Shown piece by piece: positions 53,548-62,525 of a stretch of 64,000 nucleotides of DNA. Numbering within the stretch: the first letter of the stretch is position 1; each line of letters starts with the position of its first letter. The DNA comes from Flavobacterium hydrocarbonoxydans (GTDB taxonomy: Bacteria; Bacteroidota; Bacteroidia; Flavobacteriales; Flavobacteriaceae). The position numbers and the translations under genes are program-made. The stretch is from assembly GCF_009789235.1 (NCBI RefSeq), contig NZ_WSTB01000004.1, positions 1-64,000 of the forward strand. The letters are read 5' to 3'. A model generated the notes under the pieces. That model saw only the letters and a program-made list of their open reading frames with translations. It had not been told where the DNA came from and ran no database searches.

Positions 53548-56520
53548 ATGAAAACAATTTACAAAAAGTTGTTATTTTTATTCCTACTGTTGCCATTTAC
53601 GGTGTTAGCTCAAAACACTGTAAACGGAATTGTCCTTGATAAATCAGGACAGCCAATTCCAGGAGTAAATATAAATGTACAAGGAGCTCCAGGTGGTGCC
53701 TCAACTGATTTTGATGGAAAATTTCAGTTATCTAATGTAAAAAACGGAGACAAAATTCTAGTTTCTTATATTGGTTACAAAACTTCAACCATCAATTATT
53801 CTGGGCAAAAAACACTAAACGTTGTTTTAGAAGAAGATTCTAATGAGCTGAAAGAGGTTGTAGTACAGGTAGGTTATGGTACAGTTAAAAAGAAGGATGC
53901 TACGGGTTCTGTGTCTCAAATTTCTGCAAAGGAATTTAACAAAGGAATCAACGTAACACCAGAAAGCTTAATTAGCGGACGTATCTCGGGTGTAAACGTA
54001 ACTGGAGGTGGAGCGCCTGGAGCAAAAGCGGATATTCGTATTCGTGGAGGTTCTTCATTAAATGCTTCAAATGAACCATTAATCGTTTTAGATGGTTTGC
54101 CATTAAGTAATGCTACTCCTAGTGGAGCTACAAGTATTCTTTCTACCATTGATCCTAATGATATCGAATCTTTTACGGTTCTAAAAGATGCATCTGCAGC
54201 TGCTATTTATGGATCCAGAGCAGCAAATGGTGTAATTGTAATTACTACTAAAAAAGGAACTAAAGGTGGTATTAAAGTTAATTTTAGCTCTCAGGTTGGT
54301 ATTAATACTGTTGCAAATACTGTAGATGTAATGAGTGCAGATCAATATCGTTCTTTTGTAAACGAAAATGGAACTGCGGCTCAACAAGCATTATTAGGTA
54401 ATGCAAATACAAATTGGCAAGACGAAATTTTTCATACGTCTCTTACAACAAACAATAATATTTCGGTAAGTGGTGCTTTGTTTGATAAATTACCTGTAAG
54501 ATTATCTGTTGGTAATGTTGATAATGCAGGTATTCTTAGAAATACTGATTTTGAAAGAACTACAACATCATTATCGTTAAATCCGGTTTTGTTTGATAAT
54601 CACTTAAAAATTGATATTAGCGGAAATTTGTCTTTTGGAAAAAACAGATTCCAAGATGAAGGAGCGATTATTGGAAGTGCTATAGGTTTTGATCCGACTC
54701 AGCCAGTTTATGACGCTAATTCACGCTACGGAGGTTATTTTGAATGGTTAGAGCCAAATGGAAACTTACCTTTATTACCAGCTAGAAATCCTGTTGCGAG
54801 ATTGAATCAGGATGAGAGAAGAGCCACTTCTACCAGAAAATGGGGTAATATTAGATTGGATTATAAACTTCACTTTTTTGAAGATTTAAGAGTTGTGGCT
54901 GAAGCTGGTATCGATAGATTTGATAGCAGTGGATATACAGAGGTAAGTACTCTAAGTGCTTTAGGATATCAGCCAAATGCTTTTAGCTCTGGTAACTGGG
55001 TTAATTTCGGGAACTATTCTAGTTATACAGATGCCCGTCAAAACAAAAACTTAAATACATATTTAAACTATGTTAAAGATTTAGGTAAATTTAAAATTGA
55101 TGCAACTGCTGGTTATAATTACCAATTATTTGAAAGAGTTGGGTACTCGTCAGGAGAAACAAGACAGCCAACTCCAAACGAAGATGTTGCAACCGATCCA
55201 GACATTAACTTACAATCGTATTTTGGTCGTTTGAATTTAGGGTATGATAGCCGTTATTTATTGACTTTGAATTATAGAAGAGACGGAACTTCTCGTTTCT
55301 CAGAAGATAACAGATGGGGAAATTTTGCGGGTGGTGCTTTTGCATGGAATGTATCTGAAGAAGCTTTCTTAAAAGATAATGAAACACTTTCAACTTTAAA
55401 ATTAAGAGTGGGTTACGGAACTACTGGTCAGCAAGATATTTCGGCTCAGTATGATTATTTAAGAAGAGTAACTCTAGGAACAATCAATTCTCAATATATT
55501 TTTGGTAATACCATTTATTCAACAGCAAGACCTGAAGGATATAATGAAAATATCAAATGGGAAGAATTGGCTGAGATGAACGTAGGTATCGATTACGGAT
55601 TCTTTAATGATAGAATTACGGGTTCGATTAACTATTTTGATAAAAAATCAACTGATTTATTAGCTGACATTGCTGTTCCTGATGGTGCAAACTTAAGAAA
55701 TCAGGGTTTCTTTAATATTGGTAGTGTAAGAACCAAAGGTGTTGAGTTTAGTATCGCTTCTGATATCGTGAAAAATGACAACCTGACTTGGAATGTAGCT
55801 TTTAATACTACGTATATTGATCAAAAAATTTCAGAGTTAGGAATTACAGTTCCTGGATTTCAAGGTTACTTAGCAGGTGATAATATTGCTGGAGGAAATG
55901 GAAATAAGGTTCAAATTAACTCAGTAGGATTTACACCAAACTCCTTTTTTGTTTATGAGCAATTATATGATGCTAACAAAAGACCAATTGCTGGAGCATA
56001 TGTTGACAGAAATGGAGACGGAAAAATCGATGCTGGAGATCGTTACAGATACCACAAGCCAGCACCAGATTATACATTTGGTTTATTCTCTACTTTAAAC
56101 TACAAGAAATTTGATTTTACAATGAACTGGAGAGCTAGTTTAGGAAATTACATTTTTGATAACGTAAGTTCTAATTTAGGATACTCTGATGCTGGATTAA
56201 GAAGACAAACTGATTTGTCTAACGTAAGTTCAGATTACTATAATACTGGTTTTAAATTTGAGGATAATGGTACACAACGTTATCTATCTAATTACTTCGT
56301 AAAAGATGCTTCTTTTATCAAATTAGATAACGTAACTGTTGGTTATACACTTGATAAAGCATTATTAAAAGCAGCTTCTTTGAGATTTACAGCTGGAGTT
56401 CAGAATGTTTTGATATTAACAAAATATGATGGTTTGGATCCAGAGAAATTCAACGGAATTGACAATAATGTTTATCCAAGAGCCAGAACTTTCTTGTTCG
56501 GAGTAAATGCCAATTTCTAA
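53548..56520 (+). CDS. SusC/RagA TonB-linked outer-membrane protein
   Basis: A 990-residue outer-membrane transporter for starch oligosaccharides. Signal peptide to about residue 22 (VLAQ), carboxypeptidase-regulatory-like domain (NTVNGIVLDKSGQPIPGVNINV, residues ~23-97), TonB box ELKEVVVQVGYG, plug with IRGGSSLNASNEPLIVLDG and AAIYGSRAANGVIVITT, a SusC signature, then the barrel ending in LFGVNANF. It works with the SusD lipoprotein encoded 38 bp downstream as an import pedal-bin. Has its own consensus promoter. Expression probably controlled by the divergent LacI-type regulator. Confidence 0.95.
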   Translation: MKTIYKKLLFLFLLLPFTVLAQNTVNGIVLDKSGQPIPGVNINVQGAPGGASTDFDGKFQLSNVKNGDKILVSYIGYKTSTINYSGQKTLNVVLEEDSNELKEVVVQVGYGTVKKKDATGSVSQISAKEFNKGINVTPESLISGRISGVNVTGGGAPGAKADIRIRGGSSLNASNEPLIVLDGLPLSNATPSGATSILSTIDPNDIESFTVLKDASAAAIYGSRAANGVIVITTKKGTKGGIKVNFSSQVGINTVANTVDVMSADQYRSFVNENGTAAQQALLGNANTNWQDEIFHTSLTTNNNISVSGALFDKLPVRLSVGNVDNAGILRNTDFERTTTSLSLNPVLFDNHLKIDISGNLSFGKNRFQDEGAIIGSAIGFDPTQPVYDANSRYGGYFEWLEPNGNLPLLPARNPVARLNQDERRATSTRKWGNIRLDYKLHFFEDLRVVAEAGIDRFDSSGYTEVSTLSALGYQPNAFSSGNWVNFGNYSSYTDARQNKNLNTYLNYVKDLGKFKIDATAGYNYQLFERVGYSSGETRQPTPNEDVATDPDINLQSYFGRLNLGYDSRYLLTLNYRRDGTSRFSEDNRWGNFAGGAFAWNVSEEAFLKDNETLSTLKLRVGYGTTGQQDISAQYDYLRRVTLGTINSQYIFGNTIYSTARPEGYNENIKWEELAEMNVGIDYGFFNDRITGSINYFDKKSTDLLADIAVPDGANLRNQGFFNIGSVRTKGVEFSIASDIVKNDNLTWNVAFNTTYIDQKISELGITVPGFQGYLAGDNIAGGNGNKVQINSVGFTPNSFFVYEQLYDANKRPIAGAYVDRNGDGKIDAGDRYRYHKPAPDYTFGLFSTLNYKKFDFTMNWRASLGNYIFDNVSSNLGYSDAGLRRQTDLSNVSSDYYNTGFKFEDNGTQRYLSNYFVKDASFIKLDNVTVGYTLDKALLKAASLRFTAGVQNVLILTKYDGLDPEKFNGIDNNVYPRARTFLFGVNANF

Positions 56521-56558
56521 CTAGTAGATTGAAAAACAAAATTTTAAAAATAAACAAA

Positions 56559-58166
56559 ATGAAAATATCATTTAAATATATATCTTATTTTTTCCTATTC
56601 ATTTTAGGATTAAGTATGACGCTTACTTCGTGTACGAGCGACTTAGATGTGACGCCAGGCGATGATGATGAGTTTTTATCTGAAACTTTTTTTCAGGATC
56701 CTGCATCGTACAAACAAGTTTTAGCAAAATTATACGCTGGTTTGTATGTAGGAGGTAATGATGGTGATGGTTCTGCCGATATTGCCGGACTAAGTGGAGA
56801 TTTTAGTAGTTATTTGCGTTTGCTTTTTGTAACACAGGAGTTTACTACTGATGAAGCTATTATTGCTTGGGCAGATGGTACTTTACCAACATTAAATACG
56901 CAAACCTGGTCACCAGCAAATGAATTTTTGGAAGGAACATTTTCTAGAGCTTTCTACCACATTAGTGTTGCCAATGAGTTTTTGAGACAAACTACAGATG
57001 AGAAATTGACAGCCAGAGGTGTTGATGCTAATTTAAAAGCTGAAATAGCAACTTTTAGAGCAGAAGCTCGTTTCTTAAGAGCTTTTTCATACTATAACTT
57101 GATGGATTTGTTCGGAAATGTGCCCATTACAACAGAAAATGACCCTGTTGGATTCTTTTATCCAGAACAAAAAACCAGAGCGGAGGTTTTTGCTTTTGTA
57201 GAATCTGAATTGAAAGATTTGGATACTAGTTTAGCAGCTTCAAAAACGAATGAATATGGTAGAGTAGATAAAACGGCTGCTAAATTTTTATTAGCACAAG
57301 TGTATTTGAATGCACAAGTTTATACTGGCACAGCAAAGTTCAATGAGGCTGCAGCACTATGTAAAGAGATTATCGATAATTCCGGTTATACTTTCGCAGA
57401 AGTACCTTATGGGGATTTATTTTCTGCTGATAATAATAGAAATGGAGCTCAGTCTGAATTTATTTTCCCAATCGTAAGTGACGGAAATGCTATCAGAGCT
57501 ACAGGAGCCGGAATGAGTTTTATCATGCACGCTTCTATCGGAGGTAGTATGGATGCTGCTTCTCGTGGTATGGATGGTGGATGGCAAGGGATTAGAACTC
57601 GCAGAGAGTTTGTAAATCTTTTTCCAGACGAAACCGCAACAGGAGATGCTAGAGGAACATTCTATACAGATGGTCAGGCTTTGGATATTGCTAACGTTGG
57701 TACTTTTACTGATGGATATGCTGTAACCAAATACATAAATAAAAATGCAGACGGATCGGCAGCACAAAGAAATGATATTCCAGATATCGATTTTCCAATG
57801 TTTAGATTAACAGATGCCTATTTAATGTATGCTGAGTGTGCTGTAAGAGGAGCTACAGGTGCAGATGTTGCAACTGCTTTGGGATATGTAAATAAAATTA
57901 GAGAAAGAGCAAATGCTACACCTATTACTACTGCAGCTTTAACACTGGATTTCCTTTTGGATGAAAGAGGAAGAGAATTGTTTTGGGAATGTCACCGTAG
58001 AACAGATTTGATTCGTTTTGGAAAATTCACGGGAGGTTCTAAAATCTGGCAATGGAAAGGCGGTACTATGAACGGTACTTCAACAGCTTCTTTTAGAGAT
58101 TTGATGCCTATACCTGCAAGAAATATTCAAGCAAATCCAACATTAAAACAAAATCCTGGATACTAA
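56559..58166 (+). CDS. SusD/RagB surface glycan-binding lipoprotein
   Basis: A 535-residue SusD-family lipoprotein (lipobox LTSC, C25) that caps SusC and binds maltodextrin. The N-terminal tetratricopeptide-like half shows FLSETFFQDPASYKQVLAKLYAGL and EATFRAEARFLRAFSYYNLMDLFGNVP; the C-terminal half ends RGRELFWECHRRTDLIRFGKF and LMPIPARNIQANPTLKQNPGY, both hallmarks. ATG at 56559 gives a normal signal peptide; an earlier TTG frame start would add ten charged residues. Part of a susC-D-E operon. Confidence 0.94.
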   Translation: MKISFKYISYFFLFILGLSMTLTSCTSDLDVTPGDDDEFLSETFFQDPASYKQVLAKLYAGLYVGGNDGDGSADIAGLSGDFSSYLRLLFVTQEFTTDEAIIAWADGTLPTLNTQTWSPANEFLEGTFSRAFYHISVANEFLRQTTDEKLTARGVDANLKAEIATFRAEARFLRAFSYYNLMDLFGNVPITTENDPVGFFYPEQKTRAEVFAFVESELKDLDTSLAASKTNEYGRVDKTAAKFLLAQVYLNAQVYTGTAKFNEAAALCKEIIDNSGYTFAEVPYGDLFSADNNRNGAQSEFIFPIVSDGNAIRATGAGMSFIMHASIGGSMDAASRGMDGGWQGIRTRREFVNLFPDETATGDARGTFYTDGQALDIANVGTFTDGYAVTKYINKNADGSAAQRNDIPDIDFPMFRLTDAYLMYAECAVRGATGADVATALGYVNKIRERANATPITTAALTLDFLLDERGRELFWECHRRTDLIRFGKFTGGSKIWQWKGGTMNGTSTASFRDLMPIPARNIQANPTLKQNPGY

Positions 58167-58191
58167 CTAACCACAAAAAAATAATAAAAAC

Positions 58192-59301
58192 ATGAAAAAT
58201 ATATATAAAATTTTATTCGCATTTGTAAGCGTTCTAGCGGTATCATGTAATGCCGACGATGTAGAGGACAGACCAATTATTGAAGCTGTTAACACTCCAG
58301 AATTAATTGCTCCAGAATCTGGAAAAACATTTGTTTTAGATGAAGATAATGCAGCTGCAGTTGCAGATCGTTTTGTATGGTCATCAGCAAAATATTCTGA
58401 TAATGTTGTGGTAACTTATACTTTATTAATGGATAAAAAAGATGGTGATTTTACTGAAGCTAAAACATTGGCTACTACAAGTAATATTACACAAGCCGAA
58501 GTGTTGGTTAGAGATTTAAATCAAGCAGCAATTGATTTAGGAGGAGAAACAGAAGTAGCAGCTTTGTATGATGTGAAAGTAATGTCAAGTGTTTCAGGAG
58601 GAGTACCAATGACATCTGAGTCATTAATTTCTATTAGTGTTACTCCTTATTCTGGAAGGGTTGATTATGACTTTGAAGAATGGTATTTAGTGGGTGATGC
58701 TTCTGTAGCTGGTTGGAATAATAATAATGGAAATCAAATATTATTCAGAAGCGCTACAAACCCTAAAGAATATAAGTTTACAGGTTTCTTTAAAGCTGGA
58801 GCTTTTAAAACAATTAAAAATTTAGGAAATTGGGCACCAATGTATGGTGGGGCCGATGGAAGTCTTGTTTATAGAGGAACAGAAGCTGATCCAGATCCGG
58901 CAAGTTTTGTTATTGCTGCTGATGGTTTCTATACATTCACAATGAATATTGAAACATTAACTTATACATTGGTAGCTTATGATGCTTCAGCTGCAGCTAC
59001 ATATTCTACGGTAGGAATTATTGGTAGTAGTACAGCAGGAGGCTGGGATGCTTCAACAGCTATGACTCAATCTACTTTTGATGCTCATATCTGGTCTCTA
59101 GGAGTTACTCCATTGAACAATGGTGAGCTTAAATTTAGAGCAAATGATGCTTGGGATGTTTCTTGGGGAGCTTCAACACCTTTTACAGGGGTAGGTTCTA
59201 CGGCAGGAGGAAGCCCTAATATTCCAGTAGAAAAATCTAAATATGTAATTTATTTCAATGATTTAGATGGAAGTTATTTAATGATACCTAATCAAGAATA
59301 A
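58192..59301 (+). CDS. SusE-type surface starch-binding lipoprotein
   Basis: A 369-residue lipoprotein (lipobox VSC, C19). The N-terminal Ig-like domain (LIAPESGKTFVLDEDNAAA, residues ~38-155) is followed by two SusE/F carbohydrate-binding modules, one starting EEWYLVGDASVAGWNNNN with aromatic residues, the other STVGIIGSSTAGGWDASTAM. Aromatic platforms in these modules bind helical starch. It has no TonB or enzyme domain. A terminator follows directly. Confidence 0.9.
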   Translation: MKNIYKILFAFVSVLAVSCNADDVEDRPIIEAVNTPELIAPESGKTFVLDEDNAAAVADRFVWSSAKYSDNVVVTYTLLMDKKDGDFTEAKTLATTSNITQAEVLVRDLNQAAIDLGGETEVAALYDVKVMSSVSGGVPMTSESLISISVTPYSGRVDYDFEEWYLVGDASVAGWNNNNGNQILFRSATNPKEYKFTGFFKAGAFKTIKNLGNWAPMYGGADGSLVYRGTEADPDPASFVIAADGFYTFTMNIETLTYTLVAYDASAAATYSTVGIIGSSTAGGWDASTAMTQSTFDAHIWSLGVTPLNNGELKFRANDAWDVSWGASTPFTGVGSTAGGSPNIPVEKSKYVIYFNDLDGSYLMIPNQE

Positions 59302-59315
59302 TTTATTATAAGTTT

Positions 59316-59345
59316 AAAAGGGCTATCTGCGGATAGCCCTTTTTT
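59316..59345 (+). terminator. Terminator between susE and the T9SS amylase gene
   Basis: AAAAGGGCTATC, loop TGCG, GATAGCCCTTTTTT: a perfect stem followed by a T run, 14 bp after susE. The next ATG is only 17 bp downstream and no promoter fits between, so partial read-through is implied. Confidence 0.85.
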
Positions 59346-59361
59346 AATAAACAATACAACT

Positions 59362-62232
59362 ATGAAAAAAACATTACTATTAATCTTCCTTTTGTTTTCG
59401 GCAATTACATTTGCTCAAATACAAACGGCAACTTATTCTGTAAGTCCATCAACTTTCGAGGAAAATACTTCCATCACCATTACTATAAATGGTAGCAGTA
59501 TCAACGAAGGTACTTGGGCTGTTACAGGAAATGCTTTGTATCTATGGGCTTGGGCTTTTGATACGAATGACACGACTCAAAAAGGAACGCCTTTAAATGG
59601 TTCTTGGGAGGCATCTGATGAAGCAAGTAAGTTTACTTACAATGCAGGGACAGATACTTATACCAAAACAATTACACCAACAACCTATTATAATACAACA
59701 GGAATTGGTAAAATTGGGTTTTTAATTAAAGCCAAAAACGGAACAGGCGATAAAAAATCGCAGGACATTCTGGTTGAAGTAGGTTCTTTTCAGGTAAATC
59801 TTACTGCCCCAACTGAAAACAGTGCGACTATTTTAGCCTCTGGTTCTAGTTTTAATATTGCAGCTAACAATACAAACGGAGTGGCCAGTTATACTTTAAA
59901 AGCAAACGGCACTTCAATTAACACCAATGCGAGTACCTCAAACTATTCCTATACAGCGACCAATATTACGACCAATCAAAATTTTGAATTGTCTGTTGTG
60001 CAGGGTACTGTAACCATCAGCAAAAAGTTTTCGGTTATTGTAAATCCAAATACGGTTTCTCAGGCTATGCCAGCGGGTTTAGTTGACGGAATTAATTACA
60101 ACGCGACAGATGTAACCAAAGCTACTTTGGTTTTAGATGCGCCGCTAAAAGATTTTGTGTATGTTGCTGGAAGCTTCAACAATTGGCAGCCAACTTCGGC
60201 CTATGCGATGAAAAAAGATCCAACTTCGGGTAAATTCTGGTTAGAACTTACCGGATTGGTTTCTGGAGTAAATAACACCTATCAGTATTGGGTGGTAGAT
60301 GCAACACCATTGGCTAATTCGCCTTCTATGGTAAAAACAGCTGACCCGTATTCAACTTTAGTATTGTCTCCTTTTGATGATGCTAACATTCCTGCTGCTA
60401 GTTACCCGAATATGCCGGTGTATCCAACAGGACAAAATTTTGAAGTTACTGTTCTTAAAACGGGACAGACTCCTTATAATTGGCAGGTGACTAACTTCAC
60501 TAAACCAGCAAAAGAAAAATTGGTTGTTTATGAAGTATTGGTTCGTGATTTTGATGCGAAAAGAAGTTACCAGAGTTTGATTGACAGAATTGATTATTTT
60601 AAAAATTTAAAAGTAAACGCAATTCAGTTAATGCCGGTAATGGAGTTTGAAGGTAATGAAAGCTGGGGTTATAATACCTCTTTTCACATGGCTTTGGATA
60701 AGTTTTACGGCACATCGGACAAGCTAAAAGAATTTATTGATTTATGTCATCAAAACGGAATTGCCGTTATTCTTGATGTAGCATTAAACCATGCTTTTGG
60801 TAGAAACCCAATGGTCAGAATGTGGATGAACGATCCTGATAAAGACGGTTTTGGATCGCCAACTACTGAGAATCCATACTTTAATACGGTTGCAAAACAC
60901 AGTTATAATGTTGGGGAAGATTTTAATCATCAACAACTACGAACTCAGAATTATGTAAAAAGAGTGGTCAAACAATGGATTGAAGAGTACAAAATTGACG
61001 GTTTACGTTGGGATTTAACCAAAGGTTTTACACAAAATTGTACTGCCAGTGATGAGTCTTGTACAAATGCTTTGCAGCAAGACAGAATAGATGTTTTGAA
61101 ATCGTATGCCGATTATTCGTGGGGGCTTGATCCTACGCATTATGCCATCTTTGAGCATTTAGGTACAGATGCTGAGGAAAAACAATGGGCAGATTATAGA
61201 GTTACAGAATCACCTAGCAAAGGGATTATGATGTGGGGAAAAATGACTGATCCCTACAACGAATTGTCTATGGGATATACCAGTAATATTTATAAAATGA
61301 CTAGCGCAAGTCGCGGATTTACTGCAAATCGTCTGATGGGTTATGCAGAAAGTCATGACGAAGAACGTTTGATGTATAAAAACCTACAATACGGAAATTC
61401 TGCAAATTCTGCACATAACGTAAAAACTTTGGATATTGCATTGTCAAGAATGTCAGCTATCGGGGCTGTTTCGTTATTGATTCCCGGACCAAAAATGATC
61501 TGGCATTTTGGAGATTTAGGTTGGGAGCAATCTATTTTTACTTGTAATAACGGTACTGTAAACACAAGTAGCGACGCAACTACTGGTGATTGCAAACTAG
61601 ATACTAAACCTCAGCCACAATGGACAGGGAACTGGTTAGGGAATTCAAGCAGAAGCAAAATCTACAATGATTGGGCGAAGATGATCACGATGAAAACAAC
61701 AGAGCCGGTTTTCTTAGGAACACCTACAATTGCCAATACAAGCTCGTTGTATGTCAATATCAAAATCACAAACAGCAGTCTGGCTTCGACTCAGTTAAAA
61801 GACGTTTTGATTTTAGCCAATTTTAATGTTACGGCACAAAATCTTGCAACGGGTTTTCCTTATACAGGAACGTGGTACAACCTGATGGATAATACCACTA
61901 TAGAGGTTACAAATGTTGCCACTCCTATAAATATTCCTCCGGGAGAATTCAGAATTTACGGAAACAAAGTAGCCAGCCTGGCGATTGAAGATTTTGAAAA
62001 AGGGAATACAATTAGTTTGTTTCCAAATCCGGTTGCGGCTTATTTTACTTTAAATGTAGCGGCGGCAAAAGTGGAGGTTTATTCGTTATCCGGCCAATTG
62101 GTGAAGAGTTTTGAACCAAAAGGAAATCAGGAATTTCAATTTGGCGTAAGCGAACTAAAAACCGGAATTTATGTTGTAAAAGCAATTGATGAGAATGATA
62201 ACGTTCAGGTAATGAAATTTATCAAAAAATAA
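59362..62232 (+). CDS. Secreted GH13 alpha-amylase with T9SS sorting domain
   Basis: A 956-residue multidomain enzyme. Signal peptide (LLLIFLLFSAITFAQ), two beta-sandwich modules (residues ~20-240), a CBM48-type domain (VYVAGSFNNWQPTSAY, ~265-350) and a GH13 barrel with GNESWGYNTSFHMALDKFYG, ILDVALNHAFG, IDGLRWDLTKGF (nucleophile), YAIFEHLG (acid) and YAESHDEERLM. The last ~80 residues are a type IX secretion C-terminal domain (SLFPNPVAAYFTLNV to GIYVVKAIDENDNVQVMKFIKK). It is therefore exported to the surface or medium, unlike the SusG lipoprotein of Bacteroides. It is the likely starch-degrading starter of the locus. Confidence 0.93.
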   Translation: MKKTLLLIFLLFSAITFAQIQTATYSVSPSTFEENTSITITINGSSINEGTWAVTGNALYLWAWAFDTNDTTQKGTPLNGSWEASDEASKFTYNAGTDTYTKTITPTTYYNTTGIGKIGFLIKAKNGTGDKKSQDILVEVGSFQVNLTAPTENSATILASGSSFNIAANNTNGVASYTLKANGTSINTNASTSNYSYTATNITTNQNFELSVVQGTVTISKKFSVIVNPNTVSQAMPAGLVDGINYNATDVTKATLVLDAPLKDFVYVAGSFNNWQPTSAYAMKKDPTSGKFWLELTGLVSGVNNTYQYWVVDATPLANSPSMVKTADPYSTLVLSPFDDANIPAASYPNMPVYPTGQNFEVTVLKTGQTPYNWQVTNFTKPAKEKLVVYEVLVRDFDAKRSYQSLIDRIDYFKNLKVNAIQLMPVMEFEGNESWGYNTSFHMALDKFYGTSDKLKEFIDLCHQNGIAVILDVALNHAFGRNPMVRMWMNDPDKDGFGSPTTENPYFNTVAKHSYNVGEDFNHQQLRTQNYVKRVVKQWIEEYKIDGLRWDLTKGFTQNCTASDESCTNALQQDRIDVLKSYADYSWGLDPTHYAIFEHLGTDAEEKQWADYRVTESPSKGIMMWGKMTDPYNELSMGYTSNIYKMTSASRGFTANRLMGYAESHDEERLMYKNLQYGNSANSAHNVKTLDIALSRMSAIGAVSLLIPGPKMIWHFGDLGWEQSIFTCNNGTVNTSSDATTGDCKLDTKPQPQWTGNWLGNSSRSKIYNDWAKMITMKTTEPVFLGTPTIANTSSLYVNIKITNSSLASTQLKDVLILANFNVTAQNLATGFPYTGTWYNLMDNTTIEVTNVATPINIPPGEFRIYGNKVASLAIEDFEKGNTISLFPNPVAAYFTLNVAAAKVEVYSLSGQLVKSFEPKGNQEFQFGVSELKTGIYVVKAIDENDNVQVMKFIKK

Positions 62233-62252
62233 TATTTTTGGTTAGTAATTTG

Positions 62253-62286
62253 AAAAGGCTGTCTTGCAATATAGACAGCCTTTTTT
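62253..62286. terminator. Bidirectional terminator
   Basis: AAGGCTGTC and GACAGCCTT with a 10-nt loop and flanking A and T runs, between the convergent amylase and small membrane protein genes. Confidence 0.9.
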
Positions 62287-62290
62287 ATTT

Positions 62291-62515
62291 CTATTTTTTA
62301 TTGTTATACTCTCCAATTAATGCGTAGTAACCAAAGACTCCCATGCCTACCACAATCAAAGGAGTAAGGATAAACAGTATAATGATTCCAAATACTAAAT
62401 CTTCTTGTTGGTCAGACAGAAACTTGGGTAAACCAAATTCAAATACACAAAAATAGGCGGCAGCAATGGCTAGTAGAATCCAGATAATGCCTAAAAGTTG
62501 TTTCAATAAATTCAT
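62291..62515 (-). CDS. Small two-segment membrane protein
   Basis: A 74-residue protein with two hydrophobic segments (QLLGIIWILLAIAAAYFCVF and GIIILFILTPLIVVGMGVFGYYAL) joined by an acidic loop LPKFLSDQQEDL. It follows the MFS transporter gene by about 10 bp; such a small partner is common behind this transporter type in Bacteroidota and may be DUF6814, but I am not sure of the name. Start ATG at 62515 is preferred to a TTG three codons upstream that would nearly abut the transporter stop. Confidence 0.7.
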   Translation of the reverse strand: MNLLKQLLGIIWILLAIAAAYFCVFEFGLPKFLSDQQEDLVFGIIILFILTPLIVVGMGVFGYYALIGEYNNKK

Positions 62516-62525
62516 TTTTAGCAAA

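Noticed and set aside
57417..57767. 116-codon serine/isoleucine-rich antisense frame within susD
   Set aside because: Composition is that expected from reading a SusD gene backwards; the sense strand is fully accounted for.
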